Assembly (NCBI RefSeq): GCF_040784935.1
Contig: NZ_CP160680.1
Coordinates: 5,685,802-5,749,801, forward strand
Source: Lewinella sp. LCG006
Lineage (GTDB): Bacteria; Bacteroidota; Bacteroidia; Chitinophagales; Saprospiraceae
DNA length: 64,000 nucleotides
Direction: 5' to 3'
Each line of letters starts with the position of its first letter. Positions within the stretch are counted from its first letter, which is position 1. A model generated the notes under the pieces. It did not search any database. It was given only the letters and a program-made list of their open reading frames with translations, and had not been told where the DNA came from. Below are positions 62,346-64,000 of the stretch, piece by piece. A program made the position numbers and the translations under genes.

Positions 62346-64000
62346 CTAACCTTTCACCTCATTCTTCCCCGCCAAGTCCAGGAAGAAGGCATACTGTAGC
62401 GCCACTTCTTTCAGTCGCGCAAAGCGCCCGGAAGCTCCACCATGACCAGCATCCATATTGGTGTGCAAGAGGAGTGGGTTTTTATCGGTTTTCATCTCCC
62501 GCAGCTTAGCCACCCATTTGGCGGGTTCCCAGTACTGCACCTGCGAATCATGTAAGCCCGTGGTCACTAAGGTAGCAGGATAGTCTTTTGCTTCTACTTG
62601 ATCATAGGGAGAATAGGAGAGGATGTAATCGTAAGCTTCCTTCTCATTGGGGTTGCCCCATTCGTCGTATTCACCCGTCGTCAGCGGTATGCTTTCGTCC
62701 AACATGGTCGTAATGACATCTACAAAAGGCACGGCAGCAACCACGCCTTTCCACATATCGGGGCGCATATTCATCACAGCACCCATCAACAAGCCTCCGG
62801 CACTACCGCCTTGGGCGTAGAGTTGGTCTTTGGCCGCGTATTTTTCGGCCACCAAGTACTCACCACAATCGATAAAGTCGTTGAAGGTATTCTTCTTATT
62901 CATCAGTTTACCATCTTCGTACCAATGGCGACCCATTTCTTCACCGCCGCGAATGTGCGCAATCGCAAATGCAAATCCACGATCTAACAGACTCAATCGA
63001 GCAGAACTAAAGTAAGGGTCCATACTGGCACCGTAAGAGCCGTAGCCGTAGAGCAGCAATGGTTGGGTACCATCTTTTTTGAAATCTTTGTGGTAAACAA
63101 TGCTGATTGGAACGCTAACCCCATCGCGTGCTTTGGCGTAGATACGCTCAGAAACGTAGTCATCTGAATTGAAACCACCCAACACTTCCTGCTGCTTAAG
63201 TAGCTCCATTGCTTTGGTTTTCATGTTGTAGTCGTAGGTAGTCGGTGGTGTCGTCATCGACTGGTAGCCAATTCGCAGCACCTCCGTATCAAACTCAGGA
63301 TTGGTATCCGTGTAGGCCAGGTAGGCATCCTCACCAAAGTCGATGTAGTGCTCTTTGCCTTCCCAGGGGCGAACCCGCAGTTGGGTAATACCATTCTTAC
63401 GTTCACTCAACACGAGATAGTTCTGGAAAATCTCCATGCCCTCCAGCAGCACATCTTTGCGGTGAGGGATCACTTCCGTCCAGTTGTCCTTAGTCGTTGC
63501 GTTTTCGGGGGTAGACATCAGGCGGAAATTTTGGGCATCCAGGTTGGTACGGATGTAGAACTTATCGCCAAAATGAGCAATACCATATTCCAGGCCACGT
63601 TCACGAGGCTGGATCATCCGAAATTCCCCGGTAGGGTTGTTGGCGTCAAGCACCTGGTATTCCTGACTCAGCGTCTGGTAAGCACCAATAATGATGTACT
63701 TTCTGGATTTTGATTTGTAGACAAAAGCGGAAAAGGTATCGTCTTTTTCTTCATACACCAATACATCTTTCGTACTAGAAGTCCCAAGTCGGTGGCGGAA
63801 AATTTTCACGGGCCGCAACGTTTCGTCCTTAACCGCGTAGAAGACATGCTGGTTGTCATTGGCCCAAACCGCTCCCCCCGTTGTGTTGGGGATTTGATCT
63901 TCTATCATCTCACCCGTCTTGAGGTTTTTGAAGCGGATGGTGTAGATCCGGCGACTGAGCGTATCCTCTCCATAAGCCAGCAGCTCATTGTTGGGGCTCA
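62346..64000 (-). CDS. ptrB: Oligopeptidase B-like S9A serine peptidase (5' end beyond window)
   Basis: The frame is open to the right edge of the window (codons SPNNELLAYGEDTLSRRIY precede an internal Met), so the N-terminus is outside. The visible 551 residues include much of the beta propeller and the full alpha/beta hydrolase domain. The nucleophile Ser is in YAQGGSAGGLLMGAVMN and the catalytic His in NMDAGHGGASGRF, with the Asp in TGLHDSQVQYWEP. Substrate-binding strings TGEYDEWGNP and ESIPLTTGE are typical of oligopeptidase B, which cleaves short peptides after basic residues. Prolyl oligopeptidase is less likely. It is probably cytoplasmic or periplasmic; the signal region is not visible. 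Confidence 0.9.
   Translation of the reverse strand, partial: SPNNELLAYGEDTLSRRIYTIRFKNLKTGEMIEDQIPNTTGGAVWANDNQHVFYAVKDETLRPVKIFRHRLGTSSTKDVLVYEEKDDTFSAFVYKSKSRKYIIIGAYQTLSQEYQVLDANNPTGEFRMIQPRERGLEYGIAHFGDKFYIRTNLDAQNFRLMSTPENATTKDNWTEVIPHRKDVLLEGMEIFQNYLVLSERKNGITQLRVRPWEGKEHYIDFGEDAYLAYTDTNPEFDTEVLRIGYQSMTTPPTTYDYNMKTKAMELLKQQEVLGGFNSDDYVSERIYAKARDGVSVPISIVYHKDFKKDGTQPLLLYGYGSYGASMDPYFSSARLSLLDRGFAFAIAHIRGGEEMGRHWYEDGKLMNKKNTFNDFIDCGEYLVAEKYAAKDQLYAQGGSAGGLLMGAVMNMRPDMWKGVVAAVPFVDVITTMLDESIPLTTGEYDEWGNPNEKEAYDYILSYSPYDQVEAKDYPATLVTTGLHDSQVQYWEPAKWVAKLREMKTDKNPLLLHTNMDAGHGGASGRFARLKEVALQYAFFLDLAGKNEVKG

Overview
The window looks like chromosomal DNA of a Bacteroidota bacterium, most likely from the Saprospiria (Lewinella-like). 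The evidence is the many secreted proteins ending in type IX secretion (T9SS) sorting domains, SprB-type and HYR-type adhesin modules, HisKA_3 kinase / LuxR-type regulator pairs, and promoters of the Bacteroidota type (TTG-N20-TAnnTTTG). The genus is an inference; there is no rRNA in the window. No tRNA, rRNA, CRISPR array, transposase or prophage was seen.

Left part (1-6060): the tail of a histidine kinase and a response regulator, then a tightly coupled minus-strand operon for assimilatory sulfite reduction: siroheme sulfite reductase, CobA, the precorrin-2 dehydrogenase and a ferredoxin-NADP reductase. An Rrf2-family regulator is divergent from it. Positions 6060-30000 are mostly surface and secreted proteins on the minus strand. 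They include a 3608-residue T9SS adhesin, an LRR protein, a small coiled-coil T9SS protein, an S74 (intramolecular chaperone) protein, an FG-GAP/ASPIC-UnbV protein and a 1657-residue paralogue of the C-terminal half of the giant adhesin.

Middle (30000-46100): metK, a GNAT acetyltransferase, three tandem M43-like metalloproteases with T9SS tails, mdh, a DUF6794 protein, fabH, a response regulator / Reg_prop-Y_Y_Y histidine kinase pair with a fumarylacetoacetase-family gene, and a 162-bp MITE-like inverted repeat.

Right part (46300-64000): a plus-strand operon for a 1319-residue protein with several cohesin-like modules, SprB-like repeats and a dockerin-like module, followed by two small secreted dockerin-like proteins. 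Then come an M28 peptidase, a metY-metX-peroxiredoxin operon under a SAM-I riboswitch, an OsmC protein, a prenyltransferase-fold protein, purU, glgA, a YceI protein and a truncated oligopeptidase B gene.

Two observations stand out. First, the cohesin/dockerin-like gene cluster could encode a non-cellulosomal surface complex; the two giant adhesins also carry dockerin-like modules. Second, an identical 16-bp element lies both between the sulfite reductase operon and the Rrf2 gene and just upstream of the promoter of the SAM-riboswitch met operon, which suggests one sulfur regulon. Several dispersed intergenic hairpin families, a three-palindrome array and a 36-bp palindrome are also described.
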